Assembly: GCA_902767145.1 (NCBI GenBank)
Contig: CACXGG010000093.1
Coordinates: 1-13,657, forward strand
Length of the DNA stretch: 13,657 nucleotides
Direction: 5' to 3'
From: Oscillospiraceae bacterium
GTDB taxonomy: Bacteria; Bacillota; Clostridia; Saccharofermentanales; Saccharofermentanaceae
Shown: piece after piece, positions 7,227 through 13,657 of the stretch
Layout of the letters: every line of letters begins with the position of its first letter
Position numbering within the stretch: the stretch's first letter is position 1
Notes under the pieces: model-generated
What the model saw: only the letters and a program-made list of their open reading frames with translations
The model's database searches: none
Told to the model about the DNA's origin: nothing
Translations under genes and position numbers: made by a program

Positions 7227-8117
7227 ATGAGAAAGGATCAGCTGAAACCCTGGCTCTATCTTCTGCCGTCCCTGATCTTCCTTGGGATCTTCATGGTATA
7301 TCCCCTCTTTGACGTATTCGTCTATTCCTTTGAGGAGGGATATAATTCTGCATCCCAGACTTCCACCGGAATAGGATGGTTCAACTATTCCTATGTCCTT
7401 CACGATCCGTTTTTTCTTCAGGCCCTGAAGAACACCTTCATCATCGTTATCATCACCGTTCCCGTATCCACGGGAGTGGCTCTTCTCATATCCCTGGGAC
7501 TAAACTCCATAAAGAAGCTGAAGGATCTTTTCCAGACCATATTCTTCCTTCCCTATGTGACCAACACCCTGGCGGTAGGTCTCGTCTTCATGATCATGTT
7601 CAAGAAGACTCCCTACACTGATGGATTCGTAAATCTCATCCTCAGCGCCTTCGGGGTATCTCCCATAGATTTCATCGAGGGCCCCTACTGGGCCAAGATC
7701 TTTGTCATGTGCTTCTACACCATTTGGATCGTAATGCCCTTTAAGATCCTTATCCTTACCAGTGCCCTGGCTTCCGTGGATGAGACTTACTACAAGGCTG
7801 CCAGGGTGGACGGAACGTCAAAGCTCCGCATCTTTACCAGCATAACCCTTCCCATGATATCCCCCATGATCTTCTATCTGGTCATCACGGGATTTATTGG
7901 TGCCTTCAAGGCATACAGCGATGAGGTAGCCGTCTTCGGAACGGACCTTAATGCAGCAGGCATGAACACCATCGTAGGTTATGTCTACGACATGCTCTAC
8001 GGAGATTCCGGAGGATACCCGTCCTATGCTTCGGCAGCGGCTCTTATCCTCTTCTCCATTGTACTTACCATCACCGTCATTAATCTTCTTATCAGTAAGA
8101 AGACGTCATTTAAGTAG
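7227..8117 (+). CDS. ABC importer permease, MalF/UgpA-like (CUT1 type)
   Basis: A 296-residue integral membrane subunit with about six helices, starting with the typical PWLYLLPSLIFLG and MVYPLFDVFVYSF segment. The cytoplasmic EAA loop, which docks onto the ATPase, is at about 188-209 (YYKAARVDGTSKL, ending ITLP). These features place it in the binding-protein-dependent CUT1 permease family (sugars, glycerol phosphates and similar solutes). GGAGG at 7216-7220 lies six bases before the ATG, and the gap from the ATPase gene is one base. The partner permease follows 14 bases downstream. The substrate cannot be told from sequence. Confidence 0.93.
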   Translation: MRKDQLKPWLYLLPSLIFLGIFMVYPLFDVFVYSFEEGYNSASQTSTGIGWFNYSYVLHDPFFLQALKNTFIIVIITVPVSTGVALLISLGLNSIKKLKDLFQTIFFLPYVTNTLAVGLVFMIMFKKTPYTDGFVNLILSAFGVSPIDFIEGPYWAKIFVMCFYTIWIVMPFKILILTSALASVDETYYKAARVDGTSKLRIFTSITLPMISPMIFYLVITGFIGAFKAYSDEVAVFGTDLNAAGMNTIVGYVYDMLYGDSGGYPSYASAAALILFSIVLTITVINLLISKKTSFK

Positions 8118-8131
8118 GGAGGAGGGATATC

Positions 8132-8971
8132 ATGACTTCAGAAAAGCTTAGAAAGATCATCATATATTTCTTCCTGTCCCTCTGGGGCATCATCGTCCTG
8201 TTCCCCTTCTACTGGATGATCATCACTTCCGTTAAATCCTACGGAAGCTACAACTCGGAATATATCCCCAAGCTCTTTGCATCGGATCCCACCTTCGGGA
8301 ACTATGTAAATGCCTTCGATTCCACCTCCGGATCCCTGGGAAGATATTTCGTAAACACCATCATCTTTACGGTCCTTACCACGGCTATGATGCTGGTGGT
8401 CATCGTCCTGTCAGCATTTGCTTTTTCCAGGCTCAGGTTCAAGGGAAGGGATATCCTTTTCACCCTCTTCCTGTCCCTTATGATGATCCCCAACGAGCTG
8501 GTCATAATCACCAACTTCGTCACCATTACCAACTGGGGCATGAGGAACACATTCCTGGGTCTTATCCTCCCGTCGGTAACATCAGTCTTCTATATCTACC
8601 TTCTCAAGGAGAACTTCGAGCAGATCCCGGATGAACTCTATAAGGCTGCAAAGGTGGACGGCACCTCGGATCTTAAATACCTCACCAGGGTCATGATCCC
8701 CATCTGCCAGCCCACCATAATAACCATAATCATCCTCAAGGTCATCGAGTGCTGGAATTCCTATGTGTGGCCCAGGCTCATCACAGACGACAGATCATAT
8801 TTCCTTGTATCCAACGGTATCCAGGAGATAAGGGAGAACGGTTTCGGCCGTGAGAATATCCCTGCCATGATGGCTGCTGTAGTAGTCATCTCCATTCCCC
8901 TGGTCATCCTCTTCCTGATCTTCCACAAAAAGATCATGGCGGGAGTATCGAGAGGAGGTACAAAGGGATGA
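8132..8971 (+). CDS. ABC importer permease, MalG/UgpE-like (CUT1 type)
   Basis: A 279-residue integral membrane subunit forming the second half of the pore. It opens with one helix ending FPFYWMIITSVKS, typical of MalG/UgpE proteins. The EAA loop is at about 170-190 (YKAAKVDGTSDL, ending VMIP). The C-terminus is GVSRGGTKG, a variant of the MalG-type G(L)xxGAVKG end. A very strong GGAGGAGG ribosome binding site precedes the ATG. Its TGA overlaps the ATG of the binding-protein gene by four bases (ATGA), so the two are translationally coupled. Confidence 0.93.
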   Translation: MTSEKLRKIIIYFFLSLWGIIVLFPFYWMIITSVKSYGSYNSEYIPKLFASDPTFGNYVNAFDSTSGSLGRYFVNTIIFTVLTTAMMLVVIVLSAFAFSRLRFKGRDILFTLFLSLMMIPNELVIITNFVTITNWGMRNTFLGLILPSVTSVFYIYLLKENFEQIPDELYKAAKVDGTSDLKYLTRVMIPICQPTIITIIILKVIECWNSYVWPRLITDDRSYFLVSNGIQEIRENGFGRENIPAMMAAVVVISIPLVILFLIFHKKIMAGVSRGGTKG

Positions 8972-10545
8972 AACATTTCATCAGGAAGATACTTTCCATA
9001 TCCCTTGTCCTTTCGGTAGTCCTGGCCACCTCATGCCACGGCAGCAGGAAGACGGCGGCCTTTGATATACCTGATTCCTTCGACGACAGCAGGAATATCG
9101 AGATCACCTTCTGGGCAAAGAACGATACGAACATCACCCAGACCAGGATATACGAAAAGGCCATCTCCGACTTTGAGGAACTCTACCCCAACATAAACGT
9201 CAACCTGAGGCTCTACACCGACTACGGAAAGATCTATAACGACGTTATCACCAACATCGCCACGGACACCACACCCAATGTCTGTATCACATATCCTGAC
9301 CATATAGCCACCTATATGACGGGAAATAATGTTGTGGTGCCCCTGGATACACTTTTCGAGGATCCTGAGTACGGCCTCGGAGGAACGGAGCTGCGGTATG
9401 ATTCTCCCTCCATAGACCAGGTGATCCCGGAGTACCTCGACGAGTGCATGATAGACGGCGTCCATTACGCCATCCCCTTTATGAGGTCCACGGAGGCCTG
9501 CTATGTAAATAAGACCTATGTGGAAGCTCTGGGATATGAACTCCCTGAAGTCCTGACCTGGGATTTTGTGTGGGAAGTCTCCGAGGCAGCCATGGCCAAG
9601 AACCCTGACGGAACATTTGCCATCAACGGCCAGATGACCATGATCCCTTTCATCTATAAGTCCACCGACAACATGATGATCCAGATGCTGAGACAGAAGG
9701 GAGCAGGTTATTCCACTGAGGAAGGATCCGTGGAGATCTTTAACGACACCACTGCGGAACTTCTGAAGACCGTGGCATCCCACGCGGAAACAGGAGCCTT
9801 CTCCACATTTAAGATCTCCAGCTACCCGGCCAACTTCCTTAATGCCGGCCAGTGTATCTTCGCCGTTGACTCCACTGCAGGAGCCACCTGGATGGGAACA
9901 GATGCTCCCCTTACTGACATAAGTGCGGACAAGCTGGTACAGTTCGAGACAGAGGTAATGACAGTTCCCCAGTTCGATCCGGAGAACCCTCAGATGATCT
10001 CCCAGGGTCCCTCCATCTGTATCTTCAATAAGGAGGATCCCCAGGTGGTACTCGCCTCCTGGCTCTTCGCCCAGTATCTCATCACCAACGAGGTCCAGAT
10101 CGCCTATGCGGAGACAGAAGGATATGTGCCCGTCACATCCATGGCCAGGGAAGATGAGGATTATATCGACTACCTGAACAGGGAAGGAGAGGACAACAGC
10201 CTCTACTACAGCATAAAGATCCAGGCATCAAAGCTCCTGATCGAAAACACCTCCAACACTTTCGTAACACCCGTATTCAACGGCTCCACTTCCTTGAGGG
10301 ATGCCGCCGGGTATATGATCGAAAACGTCACCAAGTCCGTAAGGCGCCACATCACCGTGGACGATGCATATATAGAGCAGCTCTATTCCGACACTTCATC
10401 ACTCTACCGTCTGGACAGGATGGTGGGCGGTGACCTGGGGCCTCTTCCGGGAGCCTCAAAGGCCCTTCTTACAACGCTTGCAGTGGTCTGGGCGGGAATA
10501 GGCGCATACTTCGTTTACGACAGGATGAAGAAGAAAAAGCAATAG
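8968..10545 (+). CDS. Extracellular solute-binding lipoprotein (family 1) with C-terminal membrane anchor
   Basis: The 525-residue protein would capture the solute for the two permeases. A signal peptide (residues 1-22) ends in a lipobox-like LATSC, with Cys23 the predicted lipidated residue. The mature part looks like a family 1 (MalE/UgpB-like) binding protein: ITFWAKND near the N-terminus, FEELYPNINVNL, YAIPFMRSTEACYVNKTY, and QGPSICIFNKEDP before a helical ASWLFAQYL and GYVPV segment. Unusually, the C-terminus has a hydrophobic helix (about 499-517) followed by DRMKKKKQ, a stop-transfer-like tail, so the protein may be held to the membrane at both ends. It is long for the family (usually about 400-450). 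AGGAGG (8953-8958) lies nine bases before the ATG. It is last in the operon, whereas sugar operons usually put it first; ATPase-permease-permease-binding protein is the order of potABCD. Substrate unknown. Confidence 0.88.
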   Translation: MKHFIRKILSISLVLSVVLATSCHGSRKTAAFDIPDSFDDSRNIEITFWAKNDTNITQTRIYEKAISDFEELYPNINVNLRLYTDYGKIYNDVITNIATDTTPNVCITYPDHIATYMTGNNVVVPLDTLFEDPEYGLGGTELRYDSPSIDQVIPEYLDECMIDGVHYAIPFMRSTEACYVNKTYVEALGYELPEVLTWDFVWEVSEAAMAKNPDGTFAINGQMTMIPFIYKSTDNMMIQMLRQKGAGYSTEEGSVEIFNDTTAELLKTVASHAETGAFSTFKISSYPANFLNAGQCIFAVDSTAGATWMGTDAPLTDISADKLVQFETEVMTVPQFDPENPQMISQGPSICIFNKEDPQVVLASWLFAQYLITNEVQIAYAETEGYVPVTSMAREDEDYIDYLNREGEDNSLYYSIKIQASKLLIENTSNTFVTPVFNGSTSLRDAAGYMIENVTKSVRRHITVDDAYIEQLYSDTSSLYRLDRMVGGDLGPLPGASKALLTTLAVVWAGIGAYFVYDRMKKKKQ

Positions 10546-10561
10546 TTCATATGTATCTAAT

Positions 10562-10604
10562 GCCTATTTTCGAAGAGGCGGAAGAGCAATAAATTGTTGC
10601 TTTT
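10562..10604 (+). terminator. Weak terminator-like hairpins after the ABC operon
   Basis: Two small hairpins follow the binding-protein gene. The first (10562-10579) has arms GCCTATT and AAGAGGC around TTCG, with one A-G mismatch. The second has arms AAGAGCAA (10582-10589) and TTGCTTTT (10597-10604) around a seven-base loop, with one G-U pair. The T-run is short and forms part of the stem, so termination may be partial. No other terminator is visible before the next gene. Confidence 0.35.
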
Positions 10605-10644
10605 GTACTACTTCAAAAATATATAGTATCACTCCTTAAATTAG

Positions 10645-10650
10645 TATAAT
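10645..10650 (+). promoter_or_regulatory. -10 box for the OB-fold lipoprotein gene
   Basis: A consensus TATAAT lies 55 bases before the gene start in a very AT-rich stretch (about 10605-10652). No good -35 is visible at 16-18 bases. Transcription would start near 10656-10658, at the left edge of the 18-bp palindrome. Confidence 0.5.
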
Positions 10651-10656
10651 TAGGGT

Positions 10657-10674
10657 GGCTCTGAGCTCAGAGCC
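10657..10674. repeat. 18-bp perfect palindrome at the predicted transcription start
   Basis: GGCTCTGAGCTCAGAGCC reads the same on both strands. As DNA it could be an operator over the +1 site. As RNA it would fold into a seven-base-pair GC-rich stem with an AGCU loop at or within a base or two of the 5' end of the mRNA, the position where hairpins protect mRNAs from 5'-end-dependent decay. It lies about 14 bases before the Shine-Dalgarno sequence and would leave it free. Confidence 0.75.
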
Positions 10675-10704
10675 CATGCTCACGAATAAGGAGGAGTGTT
10701 TATT

Positions 10705-11484
10705 ATGAAGAGGTTTTTAGCTATTTCCATGGCAGCAGTAATGCTCTTTGGTCTTTGCTCCTGCAACAAGGACAAGGATACAGACGAGGCCGCTGAGTCT
10801 TCAGCTGTTTCTGAGGAGTCTGCTGCTGATAAGAGTGAGGGCGTAATGGATCATGCTGAATATGTTGCTGCTGATCTTGATTCCGAGGTAGTGATCGAGG
10901 CATACGTACAGGATACACAGTCCTGGTGGAACGATCAGATCACAGTATACCTTCAGGACCAGGACGGCGCTTATTTTGCATATAACATGGCATGCTCCGA
11001 GGAGGACGCTGCTCTTCTCGTTCCCGGCCAGCTCATCAAGGTAACAGGTTATAAGTCTGAGTGGTCAGGCGAAGTCGAGATCATCGATGCTACATTCGAG
11101 ATCGAAGACGGAAACTGGATCGCAACACCTGCTGATGTAACAGATCTTCTCGGAACAGCTGATCTTGATGCACATCAGAACGAGCTCGTATCCTTCAAGG
11201 ATCTCACCATCGAGCCTTCCATCGATGCTGACGGAAATGAAGTTGCTTTCCTTTACAACTGGGACGGTTCAGGAGCAGAGGGAACAGATTCCGATCTGTA
11301 CTTCAACGCTTCCGTTAACGGCCAGACATATACATTCGTTATCGAGTACTACTTGAGAAACGAGACATCCGATGCTTACCAGGCTGTACAGGGCCTCAAC
11401 ATCGGCGACACAGTTGACCTCGAAGGTTTCCTTTACTGGTATGAGGGAGCTCAGCCCCACATCACATCAGTAACAGTGAAATAA
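10705..11484 (+). CDS. Lipoprotein with two predicted OB-fold-like domains, function unknown
   Basis: The 259-residue protein has a lipoprotein signal peptide with lipobox LCSC (lipid Cys20), then an acidic, Ser/Ala/Glu-rich linker (about 21-45). Two beta-rich segments follow. The first, about 55-125, contains VVIEAYVQDTQSWW, ITVYLQDQDGAYF and LVPGQLIKVTGYKSEWSGEVEI. The second, about 150-259, contains ELVSFKDLTIE and LNIGDTVDLEGFLYWYEGAQPHITSVTV. The repeated pattern 'strand, GQ/GD-x-V-x-V/L-x-G, strand' is that of OB-folds; this is my reading, not a database match. It would face the outside of the cell, so nucleic-acid binding is not implied. The start is ATG 10705 with AGGAGG at 10689-10694; a GTG nine bases earlier lies inside that ribosome binding site. 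Ala, Thr and Val codons are mostly GCT, ACA and GTA, while the ABC genes use mostly GCC, ACC and GTC, suggesting high expression or a different history. It is a single-gene transcript. Confidence 0.82.
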   Translation: MKRFLAISMAAVMLFGLCSCNKDKDTDEAAESSAVSEESAADKSEGVMDHAEYVAADLDSEVVIEAYVQDTQSWWNDQITVYLQDQDGAYFAYNMACSEEDAALLVPGQLIKVTGYKSEWSGEVEIIDATFEIEDGNWIATPADVTDLLGTADLDAHQNELVSFKDLTIEPSIDADGNEVAFLYNWDGSGAEGTDSDLYFNASVNGQTYTFVIEYYLRNETSDAYQAVQGLNIGDTVDLEGFLYWYEGAQPHITSVTVK

Positions 11485-11510
11485 TTGGTATATTTGAGTT
11501 TGTTTCAGAG

Positions 11511-11541
11511 AAGGCTTCTTCCTCCGGGAAGGAGCCTTTTT
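11511..11541 (+). terminator. Rho-independent terminator after the OB-fold lipoprotein gene
   Basis: Arms AAGGCTTCTTCC (11511-11522) and GGAAGGAGCCTT (11527-11538) form a 12-bp stem with one T-G wobble and a TCCG loop, followed by T to 11541. It ends the lipoprotein transcript 27 bases after the stop codon. Confidence 0.93.
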
Positions 11542-11544
11542 CTG

Positions 11545-11573
11545 TTGCCTTATATTTATATAAATGATAAATT
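11545..11573 (+). promoter_or_regulatory. Possible promoter for the DUF975-DUF1113 gene
   Basis: TTGCCT (11545-11550) and TAAATT (11568-11573) are 17 bases apart, each matching consensus at 4/6, and TGA just before the -10 gives an extended -10. Transcription would start near 11580, about 20 bases before the start codon. Confidence 0.38.
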
Positions 11574-11601
11574 CAATACATCAAGGCTATAGGGGTGGAT
11601 G

Positions 11602-13152
11602 ATGGATTCTTTTCTCGATATTTTGAAGCGCGCATGGAAGAACATGAAGACCCGCTATTTCATGAATGTACTGGTGGTCTTCCTGGTGGGCGTTATCGTC
11701 AGCGGTTATGCCTTCAGTTCCAACGGAAATAACGATACCGTCGGCAGGAGCATCGGTTCCGATTCCGCAGGCATCATCGAGGACCTCATAAATGGCCAGC
11801 AGCTCTTTAATATCAATACCGATCCCCAGACTACTGGTAAGAAATACACCAAGGGCGTTATCTCCGTATTCGTAAACCAGATGACGGATTCCGGTTCCTT
11901 CTTCTTCGGTATCGTCAACGGTGTAAATACCATTGTCTTCAAGAACAAGATAGCCCAGTCAGTGACCATCTTCGTGGTGGATATACTGATCCTTCTGATG
12001 TTCATCTTCGTTAGGAATGTCCTCAGGGTAGGCATGTGCCGTTTCTTCCTGGAAAAGAGAAGATATACCCAGACAAGACCCGATAAGCTCCTTTTTGTAT
12101 ACAAGCACGGCATGACGGGAAATGTGGCTAAGGTCATGTTCCTCAGGTCCATCTTCCAGATCCTGTGGGACCTCACCATCATAGGCGGTATCGTCAAGAG
12201 ATATGAATACATGATGATCCCCTATATCCTGGCAGAGAACCCTGAGATAGACTGGAAGACAGCCTTTAAGATCTCAAAGCAGATGTCAAAAGGTGAGAAA
12301 CTGGATATCTTCCTTCTGGACCTGCCCTTCATCCTTTCCTATCTCATAAACTCATTTACCTTCAACCTCCTTGCCGTATTCTTCGTCGACCCCTTCAGGG
12401 AGTGTGTCTTCGCAGAAGCATACATGTCCCTCAGGAAGAACAGATATAAGGTCATCGACGACTACGCAAGGCTAAAGGATACCAACCTGGCAACAGAGAC
12501 TGTCTATAACGACGTCTATCCGGACTATGCATATTTCATAAAGCCCCTGGAAAAGAGAAAGTGGATCAACATCGACTACGAAAGAGACTATACTTTCGTA
12601 ACATGTGTCCTCTTCTTCTTCTCCTTCTCCTTTGTAGGCTGGTTCTGGGAAGTCTTCTATACACTTCTCAACGAAGGTGTCCTTGCCAACAGAGGCACCA
12701 TGCATGGTCCCTGGCTTCCCATCTACGGCGTTGGCGGAGTCATAATCATCTTCCTGCTCAAGCCCCTCAGGAAAAATCCCTGGCTCATGTTCATAGGAGC
12801 CTTCGTGGCCTGCGGTGCCCTTGAGTACTTTACCGCCTGGATCCTGGAAGTCCTCTTCGACACTAAGTGGTGGGACTACACCGGCTACTTCCTCAATATC
12901 GACGGAAGGATCTGCCTTGAGGGACTCTTCGTCTTCGGCCTTGCCGGAGTTGCATTCACATATGTCTTCGCACCCCTGCTGGACAACCTCTACATGAAGA
13001 TAAAGCCCTCTGCCAAGAAGCCCGTCTGCATCGTCCTTGGAGTCCTCTTCCTGGCAGACCTGGCATGGTCGGCCCTGTCTCCCAATACAGGTTCCGGCGT
13101 CACCTACGACGAGGGCGGTATGGGTACATCCTATCTTGAGGAAGAAGTCTGA
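11602..13152 (+). CDS. DUF975-DUF1113 fusion membrane protein ('putative ABC transporter permease', CmpB-like)
   Basis: This 516-residue polytopic membrane protein looks like two families joined. Residues 1-280 resemble DUF975: an amphipathic start (LDILKRAWKNMKTRYF), several helices, and the motif IGGIVKRYEYMMIPYILAENPEIDW (visible at 194-218) with SKQMSKGEK and the DPFRECVFAEAY end. After a hydrophilic linker (about 281-330), residues 333-465 match the CmpB-like DUF1113 family: GWFWE (346-350), NRGTMHGPW (363-371), LEY (407-409), WWDY (423-426) and ICLEG (437-441). One more helix and an acidic tail (YLEEEV) follow. The 'ABC permease' label is inherited annotation; there is no EAA loop or adjacent ATPase, so transport is unproven. 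I choose ATG 11602 over ATG 11599 because it is better spaced from AGGGG at 11591-11595. A terminator separates it from the previous gene. Confidence 0.85.
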   Translation: MDSFLDILKRAWKNMKTRYFMNVLVVFLVGVIVSGYAFSSNGNNDTVGRSIGSDSAGIIEDLINGQQLFNINTDPQTTGKKYTKGVISVFVNQMTDSGSFFFGIVNGVNTIVFKNKIAQSVTIFVVDILILLMFIFVRNVLRVGMCRFFLEKRRYTQTRPDKLLFVYKHGMTGNVAKVMFLRSIFQILWDLTIIGGIVKRYEYMMIPYILAENPEIDWKTAFKISKQMSKGEKLDIFLLDLPFILSYLINSFTFNLLAVFFVDPFRECVFAEAYMSLRKNRYKVIDDYARLKDTNLATETVYNDVYPDYAYFIKPLEKRKWINIDYERDYTFVTCVLFFFSFSFVGWFWEVFYTLLNEGVLANRGTMHGPWLPIYGVGGVIIIFLLKPLRKNPWLMFIGAFVACGALEYFTAWILEVLFDTKWWDYTGYFLNIDGRICLEGLFVFGLAGVAFTYVFAPLLDNLYMKIKPSAKKPVCIVLGVLFLADLAWSALSPNTGSGVTYDEGGMGTSYLEEEV

Positions 13153-13156
13153 TAAA

Positions 13157-13170
13157 ACAGCACCGGCTGT
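13157..13170 (+). other. Small hairpin upstream of the superoxide reductase gene
   Basis: ACAGC and GCTGT (13157-13161 and 13166-13170) can pair around ACCG just after the membrane-protein stop. There is no T-run, so it is not a convincing terminator. A TAAAAT hexamer at 13173-13178 is a possible -10 for the superoxide reductase gene, but with no clear -35. Read-through from the upstream gene cannot be excluded. Confidence 0.25.
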
Positions 13171-13209
13171 GATAAAATAGTACTATCAATCCCATTGGAG
13201 GTTCACATC

Positions 13210-13584
13210 ATGGAAGTTAAGTTTTACCGCTGTAAGCATTGTGGAAATATCATCATCAAGGTAGTGGACAGCAAGGTTCCCGTTGTCTGCTGCGGAGAGA
13301 AGATGGAAGAACTCATCCCCGCATCCGTGGATGCCGCTGTCGAGAAGCACGTACCCGTGATCGAGGTCAAGGACGGCGTTATCTATGTATCAGTAGGATC
13401 CGTAGCTCATCCCATGACAGAAGAGCACTATATCCCTCTCGTAGTCCTTGAGACAACTGCAGGAGTCCAGATCGCCGAGCTTCATCCCGGTGACGAGCCC
13501 AAGGCAGTCTTCTCCATGGTAGCAGGAGCTGAGATCATCAGTGCCTATGCATACTGTAATCTCCACGGACTCTGGAAGTCCTGA
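13210..13584 (+). CDS. dfx: Desulfoferrodoxin, superoxide reductase (two iron centres)
   Basis: The 124-residue cytoplasmic enzyme reduces superoxide to hydrogen peroxide without making oxygen, a common defence in anaerobes. The N-terminal desulforedoxin domain keeps all four cysteines of the Fe(Cys)4 centre (Cys8, Cys11, Cys27, Cys28). The neelaredoxin domain keeps the catalytic-site ligands: His47 in EKHVP, His67 in AHPM, His73 in EHYI, Cys116 and His119 in YCNLHGLW, with Glu45 and Lys46 beside the site as in active enzymes. Length and spacing match characterised two-centre desulfoferrodoxins. HYI is followed by P-L rather than the common E-W. The start is ATG 13210 with GGAGG at 13197-13201, eight bases upstream; an in-frame TTG at 13195 overlaps that ribosome binding site and is rejected. 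No rubredoxin or peroxidase partner is adjacent. Confidence 0.95.
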   Translation: MEVKFYRCKHCGNIIIKVVDSKVPVVCCGEKMEELIPASVDAAVEKHVPVIEVKDGVIYVSVGSVAHPMTEEHYIPLVVLETTAGVQIAELHPGDEPKAVFSMVAGAEIISAYAYCNLHGLWKS

Positions 13585-13602
13585 TAAGACGAAAGCATGA
13601 CC

Positions 13603-13640
13603 AAAGGGGCTGTGAAACTCATCACAGCCCCTTTATTATG
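13603..13640 (+). terminator. Rho-independent terminator after the superoxide reductase gene
   Basis: Arms AAAGGGGCTGTGA (13603-13615) and TCACAGCCCCTTT (13622-13634) form a perfect 13-bp stem with a six-base loop, followed by T-rich TTTATTAT. The rest of the window to 13657 shows nothing further. Confidence 0.92.
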
Positions 13641-13657
13641 ACGAAAATTGCCCCAAA

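Noticed and set aside
9031..9783. 250-codon open frame on the minus strand
   Set aside because: It is a shadow of the solute-binding protein gene; the His/Gly/Val-rich product is typical of antisense translation of biased codons.
10546..10704. Riboswitch upstream of the lipoprotein gene
   Set aside because: After the predicted start only about 48 bases of leader remain, filled by the palindrome and ribosome binding site; no known riboswitch core is seen.

Overview
The window looks like chromosomal DNA from a strictly anaerobic Gram-positive member of the Clostridia (Bacillota), probably a Lachnospiraceae-like or related gut/rumen lineage. This is inference from gene content: a type II pantothenate kinase, an HemZ-type radical SAM protein, DUF3810 and DUF975/DUF1113 membrane proteins, a superoxide reductase (desulfoferrodoxin), two lipoproteins, strong AGGAGG-type ribosome binding sites and middling G+C. 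No rRNA, tRNA, CRISPR array, transposase, integrase or phage gene is visible. No species can be named from the sequence alone.

Layout. (1) Bases 1-387 are the 3' end of an unrecognised gene that starts outside the window; a strong terminator follows it. (2) Bases 499-4987 form a tight plus-strand cluster of five genes: type II pantothenate kinase, an HGSNAT/DUF1624-type membrane acyltransferase, a DUF3810 membrane protein with a HEIAH zinc-protease motif, HemZ, and a small zinc-ribbon membrane protein. The second to fourth genes overlap or nearly touch their neighbours, so they are probably co-transcribed. (3) A single minus-strand gene (4990-5949) encodes a GtrB/CsbB-like family 2 glycosyltransferase. 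It ends two bases from the zinc-ribbon gene, with no terminator between them. (4) A plus-strand operon at 6116-10545 encodes a complete ABC importer: MalK-type ATPase, two CUT1-type permeases and a solute-binding lipoprotein with an odd C-terminal membrane anchor. Its promoter region holds a perfect 8-bp inverted repeat framing a TATAAT box. (5) Bases 10705-11484 encode a lipoprotein that looks like two tandem OB-folds. An 18-bp perfect palindrome sits at its predicted transcription start, its codon choice differs from the neighbours, and a strong terminator follows. (6) Bases 11602-13152 encode a DUF975-DUF1113 ('putative ABC transporter permease', CmpB-like) fusion. (7) Bases 13210-13584 encode a two-iron-centre superoxide reductase, followed by a strong terminator.

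How it fits together. The regions look mostly independent: cofactor synthesis and envelope functions (CoA, porphyrin-type radical SAM chemistry, acyl transfer, lipid-linked sugar transfer), one solute importer of unknown substrate, and oxidative-stress defence. I see no convincing new defence or mobile system. The most distinctive signals are the palindromic elements in three promoter or leader regions, the doubly anchored solute-binding protein and the tandem OB-fold lipoprotein with its 5' hairpin.
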